A DNA stretch of 23,646 nucleotides, taken from the IMG/VR virus record IMGVR_UViG_3300046467_001607, positions 1 to 23,646 of that record; one strand, 5' to 3'. The position numbers were made by a program, and so were the translations under genes. Below the pieces are notes generated by a model. That model worked only from the letters and a program-made list of their open reading frames with translations. It was not told the origin of the DNA and ran no database searches. This document shows positions 12,142 to 19,770 of this stretch, in pieces (position 1 is the stretch's first letter; every line of letters begins with the position of its first letter). Origin of the DNA: a virus.

Positions 12142-12792
12142 TTATTTCATGCCTTTCAGTCGTTTGTCTGCGATAATATTTCGACTGTCTTCCCAAATTT
12201 CTGTTTTTCTTGCTTTCCTAAATTTTTCTAATGGTAAAAATAGAGCAATGTCCCATTCGTCCATATCTACTTGAATCAACCTTGACCTCATGTTTGAAAA
12301 TTTATAGTGTTTCAAGCATGGTTTAAAGTATTTATACCTAGCAAAGGCAGATAGCCGTTCATAGTTAATTTTTCTGAGGTCTAGTTTGCCTTCTTGTGAT
12401 TGTTCTGACTGGTCTGAAGGATCGTCAGTTTCTCTTGTCAGGTCATATAATCTGTCCATAAGAATGGCTCGTAATCGCCAATCTAGGTAATGAAAATTGA
12501 GCCCTAAAAACCCGCCTGTAGTAAGCTCGATTGGAATGACAATAGGAAAAGCATCCCAGTAAGGAAGGCTGTCTTTTCCTTCTGCGTCATAAAAGAAATA
12601 ATACATGTTTCCAAGAAGACGTTTTCGTAAGGAAGTTCGTTTAAGCCTTTCTTCTTTCCATATTTGTCGTGGAGTAGTTCTTGTTCGTCTGGCCTTTTTA
12701 TGATACCATTTTACAGCTTTTCGCGAGGATCTAGGAAGAGTTCCTCTTGCTTCGCCTTCTTCTAGGAGCTTTTGAAAAACCATTCTTGCCAT
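12142..12792 (-). CDS. 2: gp2-like DNA end protector protein
   Basis: The product has 216 residues with a very basic N-terminus (residues 20-60). Then come NMYYFFYDAEGKDSLPYWDAFPIVIPIE, GGFLGLNFHYLDWRLRAILMDRLYDL, FARYKYFKPCLKHYKFSNMRSR and a closing DMDEWDIALFLPLEKFRKA..WEDSR. This order matches the DNA end protector (gp2) of T4-like phages, which guards packaged DNA ends from RecBCD in a new host. In T4, genes 2 and 4 are also neighbours. The start overlaps the end of gp4 by 62 bases. ATG 12783 is an alternative start. Confidence 0.8.
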   Translation of the reverse strand: MARMVFQKLLEEGEARGTLPRSSRKAVKWYHKKARRTRTTPRQIWKEERLKRTSLRKRLLGNMYYFFYDAEGKDSLPYWDAFPIVIPIELTTGGFLGLNFHYLDWRLRAILMDRLYDLTRETDDPSDQSEQSQEGKLDLRKINYERLSAFARYKYFKPCLKHYKFSNMRSRLIQVDMDEWDIALFLPLEKFRKARKTEIWEDSRNIIADKRLKGMK

Positions 12793-13252
12793 ATGAGTAT
12801 TTATCCTGTTTTAGTATTTTTATACCCTTTTCCTTTAGAGTATCTTCTGTCCATATTTGAAATTCCCAACCTCTGTCTTTTGCATAGTTTTCTGCATATT
12901 CCCACTTTGATATATTGGTACCATAGGTCATGACTTCTGTGATGTATCTTCGAGTTCGTCGATTACTTTTCTTTTTTGGAGGTTTGGTTTGGCGTTTGGG
13001 TTTGATTTCGACCAAAACTGTTTTGTTGTCATTATATGTAATTTTAAGGTCGACGAAATAGCGATGATATTTTCCGTCTGATGCGGATTTGTAAGGCACG
13101 ACTACAGATTCGCTAGACCAGGCCTTAATGTTTGGATTATTGTCACACCATTTGAATGTTTGTCGTTCCCATAAAGAACGATAAACAATCTTTGTAGGAT
13201 CGCCGTCGTATTTATCTCTATTTTTTGGACGCCATTTGCCTCTATAACTCAT
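12731..13252 (-). CDS. 4: gp4-like head completion nuclease
   Basis: The product has 173 residues. MSYRGKWRPKNRDKYDGDPTKIVYRSLWER opens it, followed by PYKSASDGKYHRYFVDLK and LVEIKPKRQTKPP, the head completion gp4 (gp50) pattern. A TnsA-like PD-(D/E)XK core is visible: Glu29, Asp68 and Glu82-x-Lys84. The protein finishes filled heads before tail joining. It is somewhat longer than T4 gp4 (150) because of a basic tail. It is the first gene of the minus-strand block, transcribed away from gp48 across a 54-base divergent gap. Confidence 0.88.
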   Translation of the reverse strand: MSYRGKWRPKNRDKYDGDPTKIVYRSLWERQTFKWCDNNPNIKAWSSESVVVPYKSASDGKYHRYFVDLKITYNDNKTVLVEIKPKRQTKPPKKKSNRRTRRYITEVMTYGTNISKWEYAENYAKDRGWEFQIWTEDTLKEKGIKILKQDKYSYGKNGFSKAPRRRRSKRNSS

Positions 13253-13261
13253 GGTAATATG

Positions 13262-13269
13262 TATAAATA
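13262..13269 (+). promoter_or_regulatory. T4-type late promoter before gp48
   Basis: An exact TATAAATA lies in the divergent gap, with its last base 37 bases before the gp48 ATG. A good ribosome site, AGAGGAAT (13294-13301), follows. It should drive the plus-strand baseplate operon late in infection. I saw no comparable element with proper spacing for the opposite strand. Confidence 0.75.
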
Positions 13270-13306
13270 GTTGTGATTGTTTTTTGTATAATAGAGGAAT
13301 ATTTTT

Positions 13307-14491
13307 ATGGGTCAGGAACCAACAAGCCCCACTACAACATCTTCAATTCTTGGTGAATATAATTTCGGATATGATCCTAGCAAAGGGACTAGTTCAGAGC
13401 CTGGACCTTTGACGGGTTTATATAGCAATAAATACAAGCATACATTTTTGCAATATCCATTGGATCTTGAATCGGCCTCAGAAAATCATTGGGTTCGATT
13501 TGATGTTAAAGAGTTAAAAGGGGTGCCTGTTAGTGACATGGAGCCTTCTCGGGGATTTCCTGGAATTACAACTTCGGGAGGCATTCTAGGAAAAGTTGCT
13601 GGAGGTGGGCGCCCAGGATTAGGAGATTTGGTAAGCAATGTAGCAGAAAAGGCAACAACCGCGTTGGTAACAGCGGCTATTGCAGCCCCTTTGAATGCAG
13701 TTAGTTCTGTCGTCAACGAATTTTTGAATGATTTGCCTCCTGCTTTGGGTGGTGTTGGAAAGGCAATTATTGGGGGAGCACTTGGTGCTGGTAAAAGCAC
13801 GACAAAAGAATTGGCGAGCATCATGTTATATGCACCTCATTCTCGACAAGATACCCTCAAATTAAATTGGGCGCAGGCAGAAGTAGGGCAGTTGGGTGCC
13901 GGATTGATGGCCGGAGGAGGTACTATAGGTAGTACCGTGATGAATCAGATAAAGTCGCTGGCAGGTGGCCAGTCTAATCAATCTTTGACATCTTTAATAG
14001 AGCAAGCTCCCGATATTTTACAGGGAGTATTTTCGGGGTTTGTAGGCAAACAGTTAGGACAGAATGAACATTTAGAAAAAGTTACCTTGAGAGCAAAGGG
14101 CAAAGCTCTTAACCCGCATTTGGAAATGTTTTTTTCAAATGTCGATTTCCGAACGTTTACATTTGATTTTAAACTCGCTCCTAGAAATAGCCAAGAAGCC
14201 GAACAGATTCGCCAAATAGTCAAGATGTTTAAATATGCAGGGACTCCTGGTTTAATTGATGGGCGATATGGAAGATTCTTTGCATATCCAAATATATTTG
14301 ATATTACCATGTTTAATGAAGCCCAGACTCATAGAATTTCTAGGTCTTGTTTGTCGAATATTCAAGTCGACCATTCTGGTGCTGGTGTGAATAGTACATT
14401 TTATGATGATTATCCAGTAGAGACTAATCTAAACTTAACCTTTACTGAAATAGACATTCTGCACAAGAAGAAGGTTGACCAAGGATTCTAA
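13307..14491 (+). CDS. 48: gp48-like baseplate tail tube cap
   Basis: The product has 394 residues (T4: 364). The central part is Gly/Ala-rich with likely helices (residues about 90-250). The C-terminal half carries the recognisable pieces: FRTFTFDFKLAPRNSQEAEQIRQIVKMFKYAGTPG, RYGRFFAYPNIFDITMF and a closing LNLTFTEIDILHKKKV. In T4 gp48 the equivalent order is FTWDLTPRS..NIYQYF and a final strand pair. It sits on the hub and, with gp54, forms the platform for the tube. It is the first gene after the late promoter, followed by gp53 after three bases. Confidence 0.8.
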   Translation: MGQEPTSPTTTSSILGEYNFGYDPSKGTSSEPGPLTGLYSNKYKHTFLQYPLDLESASENHWVRFDVKELKGVPVSDMEPSRGFPGITTSGGILGKVAGGGRPGLGDLVSNVAEKATTALVTAAIAAPLNAVSSVVNEFLNDLPPALGGVGKAIIGGALGAGKSTTKELASIMLYAPHSRQDTLKLNWAQAEVGQLGAGLMAGGGTIGSTVMNQIKSLAGGQSNQSLTSLIEQAPDILQGVFSGFVGKQLGQNEHLEKVTLRAKGKALNPHLEMFFSNVDFRTFTFDFKLAPRNSQEAEQIRQIVKMFKYAGTPGLIDGRYGRFFAYPNIFDITMFNEAQTHRISRSCLSNIQVDHSGAGVNSTFYDDYPVETNLNLTFTEIDILHKKKVDQGF

Positions 14492-14494
14492 GAT

Positions 14495-15772
14495 ATGCCT
14501 AAAGATTATTTTCAATTGATTCCGTTACTCACATATGATGTAGACGGAGATGGTACCGAAAAAGCTGCTGTTGATATTCTTAGGAGAGTTAAGACTAGGA
14601 CGGCAACATTGCTCGATGGTGCCATATTTTATAATTATCCAATGCAAGATGGTGACACGGCCGAGATTATTGCAGATAAGTATTATGGATCGGCCAAGTA
14701 TCATTGGATTGTTTTATTAATGAATAATATTCTCGACCATACTTATGATTTTACTTTGAACGATTTTAATTTTGAATCGTATATAAAGGAAAAATATGGA
14801 AGCCTAGAAAGGTCTCAAGGAGTGACACAAACTCTTGATGGTGCAACTGCCGAGATTGCTCCTGAATGGTGGAATTATCAAAAGAGATTTGGGGCAGGAA
14901 CAGGCACAACATATTATGATTCTACCCTTCGGTCAGGAACAATTCCTGCTGGTCATTCGACAGGAATACGCATCAAAGGCTCTAAAGGAGCAAGCCCTTG
15001 GAGTTCAAATATTGATGTTGGTGATGTAATTCGTATTTTTGTTCCTGAAGATTGGTATGACAAGACTGTTACTTCGACTCATGATGGAACTCTTGAAGAA
15101 AATACTGCAACTGACCGAGTTATATTGCAGGCAAATACAGCCACAACGTTAGCCGGGCTTTATTTGGGCGGAACAATCACAATAACAGGAGAGGGAACTG
15201 GAACTACAGGCATTACAGGAAACACAAGAATTATCTCTACCTATGATCCTTCGACCAAAGAGGCAGTTCTTACTGAGGCTTTTTTGCATCTTCCACAGGG
15301 AGGACTTACGGCCGATGCTTGGACTTATTCTCTTTCGTTTGATGCACCGGCAAATTATTCTAAAGTGCCATATACTTTTTCTGCCAAGATAATAGCCAAA
15401 TCAGAAAGAATAGATCCTGATGCCACAGATTCACATAGTCATTTTTATTTCAGCACAGAAATGAACTCTAATACATATCTTCCGTTTACATGGGATAGTA
15501 ATGAGACTATTTCAATAAAGACTGGGATTAATCATTTTGAATTGGATGCATATGATTCGTCTGGCACGACACAGTTGGCTGAAAATGTTTGGATTAGTCA
15601 AGACCAATATGTCAATACTTCTGTGGGGACAATCAGCACAAAAAAGATTGTTTCTAATTATGATTATGAAGCCGAACAAAATGAAAATAAAAGAATTATC
15701 TATCTTTTGCGGAAAGAATATTTAAATGAATTTATAGACGAGTTTGAATCTCTTATCAATATTGGTGAGTAA
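14495..15772 (+). CDS. 53: gp53-like baseplate wedge protein with large insertion
   Basis: The product has 425 residues against 196 in T4. The N-terminal about 110 residues match gp53, including a LysM-like stretch (FYNYPMQDGDTAEIIADKYY, then YHWIVLLMNNI). The C-terminal end (SNYDYEAEQNENKRIIYLLRKEYLNEFIDEFESLI) matches the gp53 end. Between them lie about 270 residues rich in Gly, Thr, Ser and beta patterns, with an SGTTQLAENVWISQD-type repeat-like character, probably one or two added beta-sandwich domains. gp53 joins neighbouring wedges around the hub. The insertion may decorate the baseplate. The gene lies between gp48 and gp27 in an uninterrupted frame. Confidence 0.82.
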   Translation: MPKDYFQLIPLLTYDVDGDGTEKAAVDILRRVKTRTATLLDGAIFYNYPMQDGDTAEIIADKYYGSAKYHWIVLLMNNILDHTYDFTLNDFNFESYIKEKYGSLERSQGVTQTLDGATAEIAPEWWNYQKRFGAGTGTTYYDSTLRSGTIPAGHSTGIRIKGSKGASPWSSNIDVGDVIRIFVPEDWYDKTVTSTHDGTLEENTATDRVILQANTATTLAGLYLGGTITITGEGTGTTGITGNTRIISTYDPSTKEAVLTEAFLHLPQGGLTADAWTYSLSFDAPANYSKVPYTFSAKIIAKSERIDPDATDSHSHFYFSTEMNSNTYLPFTWDSNETISIKTGINHFELDAYDSSGTTQLAENVWISQDQYVNTSVGTISTKKIVSNYDYEAEQNENKRIIYLLRKEYLNEFIDEFESLINIGE

Positions 15773-15775
15773 ATA

Positions 15776-17149
15776 ATGACCAGCCCAGCAGAAGCATTAC
15801 CAGAACCAACAAATCAAGAAGATTTGCTGCTTTCCAGCGGCGACGTAGAAATAAACAAAATAGAACTGTGGTCTTCGCAGCACACAGATCCTTTTGATTT
15901 AAAGGAAATATGGAAAAATATTTCAATTTATGAAGATATTGAAACGAATTATATTCGTGGAGAGATAACGTTGGTTGATTCACAGAATATTTTAATGGAT
16001 GCTCCTATTATTACCAATGAAAAGATTGTGATTGAATTTCAAACATCTGGGCATAAAGAGTTTTATAAACTTGTTGCCGCGGTTACAGAAGTTAGTAACC
16101 AAACAGCAGTTAGACAGGGTATGCAAATTTATGTTCTTTCTTTTATATCTCCTGAATTTGCTAGAAATCAAAAGACTAAATTTTCAAAGGCTTATAATAA
16201 AAGATTGATTTCTGATATGGTCGTTGATATTTACGATAATTACATTAGAGATGTCAGAGGCAAGGAACTTAATGTTGTTCCTACTACAGGTATGTATAGT
16301 CGTGTAGTTCCTACAATGAGCCCTTTTAAGGCTATTAATTGGCTATGTAAATGGGCCCGAGGCGCTCCACATAATGATGGTGGAAGTTTTCTGTTTTTTG
16401 AAAATCAGAATGGTTTTTATTTTGGGTCTATTGAGGCGTTGGTCGATTCATCGACTGGAAGAAAACCTGCAGCAGTTTATAGTAGAAGTAATATCCATGC
16501 ACAAGAGGATAAAAACAAGGATATTAAAACAGGATTTTATACTTTAACTGATGTAATAATTGATACTCCTGATGTAATAAACAATCTTACTCAGGGGTTT
16601 TATTCTTCTAAAATGTTGGTGCATGATCCTGTTTTGAGAACGATAGGCACATCGACATTTGATTATTTTAAGTCTTTTGGTCTTATGGCGCATTTAGAAA
16701 AAGATACGAAAAAGGGAGGTATGGAACAAACTACTTTGCATAATGATACTCGACTAGGATCGTATTCAGATTCGTATGTAATTAATGCGCCTGAGCATTA
16801 TGCGTCTTATGGTTTAGGAACAGAATCATCGACTTCGTATTTGCAAAGAAGGGTTTCACAAATGGCTCAATTGGGCGCAATACAATTAACTATTGTTGTT
16901 GCTGGAGATAGCGACAGAGCGACAGGAGAAGTTGTGGAAATTAAATTGCCTGCTGTAGGAACGTCTACACTAAAGGGGCGTGAAGGAGAGCAGGATAAAT
17001 ACCTTTCAGGCAGATATTTGATTTCTTCTATTCGGCATGAGATTAATGCAGGTACCGACGGGAAAGACAAATATGCCTTGGTGATGAATGTTGTGAAAGA
17101 TGCATATAGTACGCCTTTACCTGAACAACTAATAACTCATTGGACATAA
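15776..17149 (+). CDS. 27: gp27-like baseplate hub protein
   Basis: The product has 457 residues (T4 gp27: 391). The N-terminal half reads as the gp27 ring domain: KEIWKNISIYEDIETNYIRGEITLVDSQNIL, then FKTSGH-like FQTSGHKEFYKLVAAVTEVS and PFKAINWLCKWARG, with the C-terminal QLTIVVAGDSDRATGEVVEIKLP strand set and KYLSGRYLISSIRHE typical of hub proteins. gp27 trimers form the ring that holds the gp5 spike. It starts right after gp53. The separately encoded spike parts follow downstream. Confidence 0.82.
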   Translation: MTSPAEALPEPTNQEDLLLSSGDVEINKIELWSSQHTDPFDLKEIWKNISIYEDIETNYIRGEITLVDSQNILMDAPIITNEKIVIEFQTSGHKEFYKLVAAVTEVSNQTAVRQGMQIYVLSFISPEFARNQKTKFSKAYNKRLISDMVVDIYDNYIRDVRGKELNVVPTTGMYSRVVPTMSPFKAINWLCKWARGAPHNDGGSFLFFENQNGFYFGSIEALVDSSTGRKPAAVYSRSNIHAQEDKNKDIKTGFYTLTDVIIDTPDVINNLTQGFYSSKMLVHDPVLRTIGTSTFDYFKSFGLMAHLEKDTKKGGMEQTTLHNDTRLGSYSDSYVINAPEHYASYGLGTESSTSYLQRRVSQMAQLGAIQLTIVVAGDSDRATGEVVEIKLPAVGTSTLKGREGEQDKYLSGRYLISSIRHEINAGTDGKDKYALVMNVVKDAYSTPLPEQLITHWT

Positions 17150-17160
17150 GGTATATAAAA

Positions 17161-18030
17161 ATGTTATTGACACCAAAAGAATATGATAGTTCAAAAATGT
17201 TTGATAATGAGCAGCAACTCTTAGAAAAGTTGATTATGTACAACCAAGGAAAGAGATACGGGCAGATTGTGTTTGTAGTTGGTGGTGCAGGCAGCGGTAA
17301 AGGGTTTGCTATTTCAAATTTTATGGAGAATGAAAAGTTCAAGATTCGAGATGTTGATGAATGGAAAAAGGCCTTTATCGCATTAGATAGACTTGGTCGC
17401 GTCCGGACGGGCGCAGGTGGTTTGAATCTTAGGAAATCCGAAGATGTAGGAAAAATGCATTCGATTATAAAAGATTTAGGAATCAAAGATAAGACTTTAA
17501 TGAATCTTTTAATGAATGCAAAAAACAGGGCTACATTGCCGAATATCCTTTTTGATATTACGGGAAAGGATGTGTCTGATATTTCTAATATTTTGCCTGA
17601 ATTAGAGGCTGTTGGTTATCAGCCAAAAAATATTCATTTGGCATGGGTCTTGACAAAATATTCAGTTGCAATTGAAAGAAATTTAGACCGAGAGAGAATT
17701 GTTCCTGCTGATATTATGCTGACGACACATGTTGGCGCAGCAACAACCATGAGCCACATCCTCAAGGGTAAAATTCCTAGAGGTGTTAATGGCGGAGTTC
17801 ATGTTATTTTAAACAATAAAGAAAATACCGTTCCTTTTGTTAGTAATGGAAAACCAATTAAAAACCCAACGACTGGAGGTATCATAGTCAAAGATTTTAC
17901 TTATGTTACACTCAAAAGAGAAGGTAAACGATTTTTTAAAGAGAAAGAAATTCAGAAGCAACTTTATCGTTGGATTTCGTCTAATGTTCCAGACGAAGCT
18001 CTAAAGATAATACCGGAGCCTGAACTATAA
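17161..18030 (+). CDS. P-loop kinase-like protein in the baseplate operon
   Basis: The product has 289 residues from ATG 17161, six bases after AAGGT. Walker A is GGAGSGKG (41-48) preceded by strand QIVFVV. A basic/acidic DVDEWKK follows at 64-70, and PNILFDITGKD at 127-137 fits a Walker B strand. Later segments (HLAWVLTKYSVAIERNLDRERIVP) resemble the arginine-bearing lid of zeta-toxin or AAA_33 kinases. No motif points to a particular substrate. It sits between gp27 and the gp5 OB protein. Similar kinase genes are not part of the T4 hub, so a direct structural role is doubtful. It ends exactly where the next gene begins (TAATG overlap). Confidence 0.7.
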   Translation: MLLTPKEYDSSKMFDNEQQLLEKLIMYNQGKRYGQIVFVVGGAGSGKGFAISNFMENEKFKIRDVDEWKKAFIALDRLGRVRTGAGGLNLRKSEDVGKMHSIIKDLGIKDKTLMNLLMNAKNRATLPNILFDITGKDVSDISNILPELEAVGYQPKNIHLAWVLTKYSVAIERNLDRERIVPADIMLTTHVGAATTMSHILKGKIPRGVNGGVHVILNNKENTVPFVSNGKPIKNPTTGGIIVKDFTYVTLKREGKRFFKEKEIQKQLYRWISSNVPDEALKIIPEPEL

Positions 18031-18332
18031 TGAAATCTGGAATGGGAAGAAGTGGGTTTATTTGGTTTGAAGGTGTTGTCGAAGACCGAATGGATCCTCT
18101 CGGGATTGGAAGAATGCGTGTTCGGGTCTATGGTTTTGATAATGAATCCAGGGCTGAGGTTCCAACTGAGCATCTTCCTTGGGCTTATCCTATGCTTCCT
18201 TTGAATAGTTCGCAGGGAGAAGTTCACTCTCCAAAAGAAGGAACCTGGGTTTTTGGATTTTTTCGAGACGGTGAAGATGCACAAGACAGAGTTATTCTAG
18301 GGACTATTAATACAGGGGCATATAATGGCTGA
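18030..18332 (+). CDS. gp5 N-terminal OB-fold domain as a separate protein
   Basis: The product has 100 residues. FIWFEGVVEDRMDPLGIGRMRVRVYGF, then VPTEHLPWAYPMLPL and KEGTWVFGFFRDGEDAQDRVILGTI match the N-terminal OB domain of T4 gp5 (FVGVVEDRMDPLKLGRVRVRV; EKLPWMSV). In T4 this domain is joined to lysozyme and beta-helix parts in one 575-residue chain and binds gp27. Here it ends in a proper stop after the OB fold. The stop overlaps the next gene by eight bases. The beta-helix part appears at 19767. It most likely links hub and spike. Confidence 0.88.
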   Translation: MKSGMGRSGFIWFEGVVEDRMDPLGIGRMRVRVYGFDNESRAEVPTEHLPWAYPMLPLNSSQGEVHSPKEGTWVFGFFRDGEDAQDRVILGTINTGAYNG

Positions 18333-19770
18333 GGCAGAACAAACTGTTGAACAAGCGTTAAATGACCTTTCTGCGGGCGCTACTGAACTTGCTGTGGATG
18401 TGGTTAAAGGCTTAGGTGATGTGGCCGATGCAGCAGGAAACGCACTCGCGGCTGTTACTACTGGTGTGGGTTTGTTTCCAGAACAAAATGCAGTTGATCC
18501 TTCGGCCGTGGTTGCTGCAATGCCCAGTGAACCGGTGTGCCCAAGTCTTCCTGGAATTATATTTCCTGAGTTGCCTGACCTTGAACAGTTGGGAGAAATC
18601 GCAGACGACGCTCTTGAAAAGGTAGGTGATTTGGTCGAGAGATTAAAAAATCCTCCTTCGGCTGGTGACACGACGAAAGAGTTTGCAAGCGGGGTTAGTA
18701 GTGCGGCTGACAAAGCAGCAAAGGCTCTTGGGAAAGTTGCTCTTGATTTAGAAAACCAAATAAAAGACCAGGCGGCGGCCGCATGGGATTCTGCGGTTGG
18801 GCAATTTAATGATTTAGAGGCTGCGTTGGAAGCTGTCAGGTCTGGGGCCATTGACCTTTCTTCATTGGGTGTTGATATTTTAAGTTTGCCGGCAGATGCT
18901 CTTGCAGGAGCTTTTGCTGGATTCAAGAATGCAGCCGAATGTCTAACGGGAGTAGCCGGAGGCGCAGAAGAGGCATTTAACAAGAAGTCGGCAGTGTTAT
19001 CAGAAGGCTTGTCTAAGGGGAGGGGATTAAGTGCAACAGCAGCCGACGAGGCAATAACACAACAATCTGAAGAAACCACAGATGAAAATGGAAACACGAT
19101 TAAAAAACAAAAAACAATTTCCCGAGACGATGCAGCCAAGAGTGTAGCGGGAACTACTAAAAATGCTGTACCGCAAAGCGACAGTCCTCTTGTGACAGAA
19201 AAGGTTATAGTAAAAGAGTCTGATAAGGTCAATAAAATAGGGATAGTTGGTCTGGCTTTACAATTCTATACGAAAAGTGGCCGTAAAATTACGCCAGAAG
19301 AAGAGGCTCGGGCTTTCTCCGGACTTCCTCCTAAATTTTCTCGGCCCCCGTTGCTTTTATCGTCGAAGAGCCTCAAGTCATTTGCAATACCGCCTGCTGA
19401 GGAGGGTGATAGTCTTGATGTTTTACAGGCAAAATTTGATGCGTTCTGGAACGACTTTCAAGGCCCCGATTTTTCAGAAGTTGGAACACCTACCCAGCGG
19501 CGCCAAGAAAAGCTAAGATTGAGTCTTGTTAAAAACTATGAAGATAGAGGTGATCCTGTTCCAGCAAAGTTTTTAACTCCGATTAAGATGACTAAAGTTG
19601 ATATACCCCATTCTTCTTGGTATAAACTGGTTAGTTGGCACGCTGCTTCATATAATTTAGCTAATCCTCCAGGTGAAATTGATAATTCTCAAGTAGGGGG
19701 TAGTGGGTCTAAACCGTTGATTGGCTCTACTGGAAAGTATTATTATTGGTTCAACGGAGAGATTAAATGA
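18325..19770 (+). CDS. alanine-rich protein of unknown function in the gp5 locus
   Basis: The product has 481 residues. The first about 230 are Ala-rich amphipathic helices (VEQALNDLSAGATELAVDVV, AADKAAKALGKVALD and similar). A Thr/Gln/Lys-rich linker follows (about 245-290), then a less repetitive C-terminal part with FWNDFQGPDFSEVGTPTQRR and a closing YYYWFNGEIK. I see no lysozyme active-site pattern, though the gene occupies the position of that domain between the gp5 OB part and the beta-helix. It overlaps both neighbours (8 and 4 bases), so the three are coupled. It may act as a spike chaperone, adaptor or ejected protein. This is inference from context. Confidence 0.6.
   Translation: MAEAEQTVEQALNDLSAGATELAVDVVKGLGDVADAAGNALAAVTTGVGLFPEQNAVDPSAVVAAMPSEPVCPSLPGIIFPELPDLEQLGEIADDALEKVGDLVERLKNPPSAGDTTKEFASGVSSAADKAAKALGKVALDLENQIKDQAAAAWDSAVGQFNDLEAALEAVRSGAIDLSSLGVDILSLPADALAGAFAGFKNAAECLTGVAGGAEEAFNKKSAVLSEGLSKGRGLSATAADEAITQQSEETTDENGNTIKKQKTISRDDAAKSVAGTTKNAVPQSDSPLVTEKVIVKESDKVNKIGIVGLALQFYTKSGRKITPEEEARAFSGLPPKFSRPPLLLSSKSLKSFAIPPAEEGDSLDVLQAKFDAFWNDFQGPDFSEVGTPTQRRQEKLRLSLVKNYEDRGDPVPAKFLTPIKMTKVDIPHSSWYKLVSWHAASYNLANPPGEIDNSQVGGSGSKPLIGSTGKYYYWFNGEIK

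Noticed and set aside
12329-12336. TATAAATA on the minus strand within gp2
   Set aside because: It encodes Tyr-Lys-Tyr of a conserved gp2 segment and is nearly 190 bases from the next start, so it is more likely coding chance than a promoter, though a weak internal late promoter cannot be excluded.
18297-19232. 311-codon open frame on the minus strand
   Set aside because: It lies wholly opposite the alanine-rich gene. GCN-rich codons keep the opposite strand open. Its product is low-complexity Ser/Ala/Pro with no domain, and the plus-strand gene fits the operon with coupled starts.
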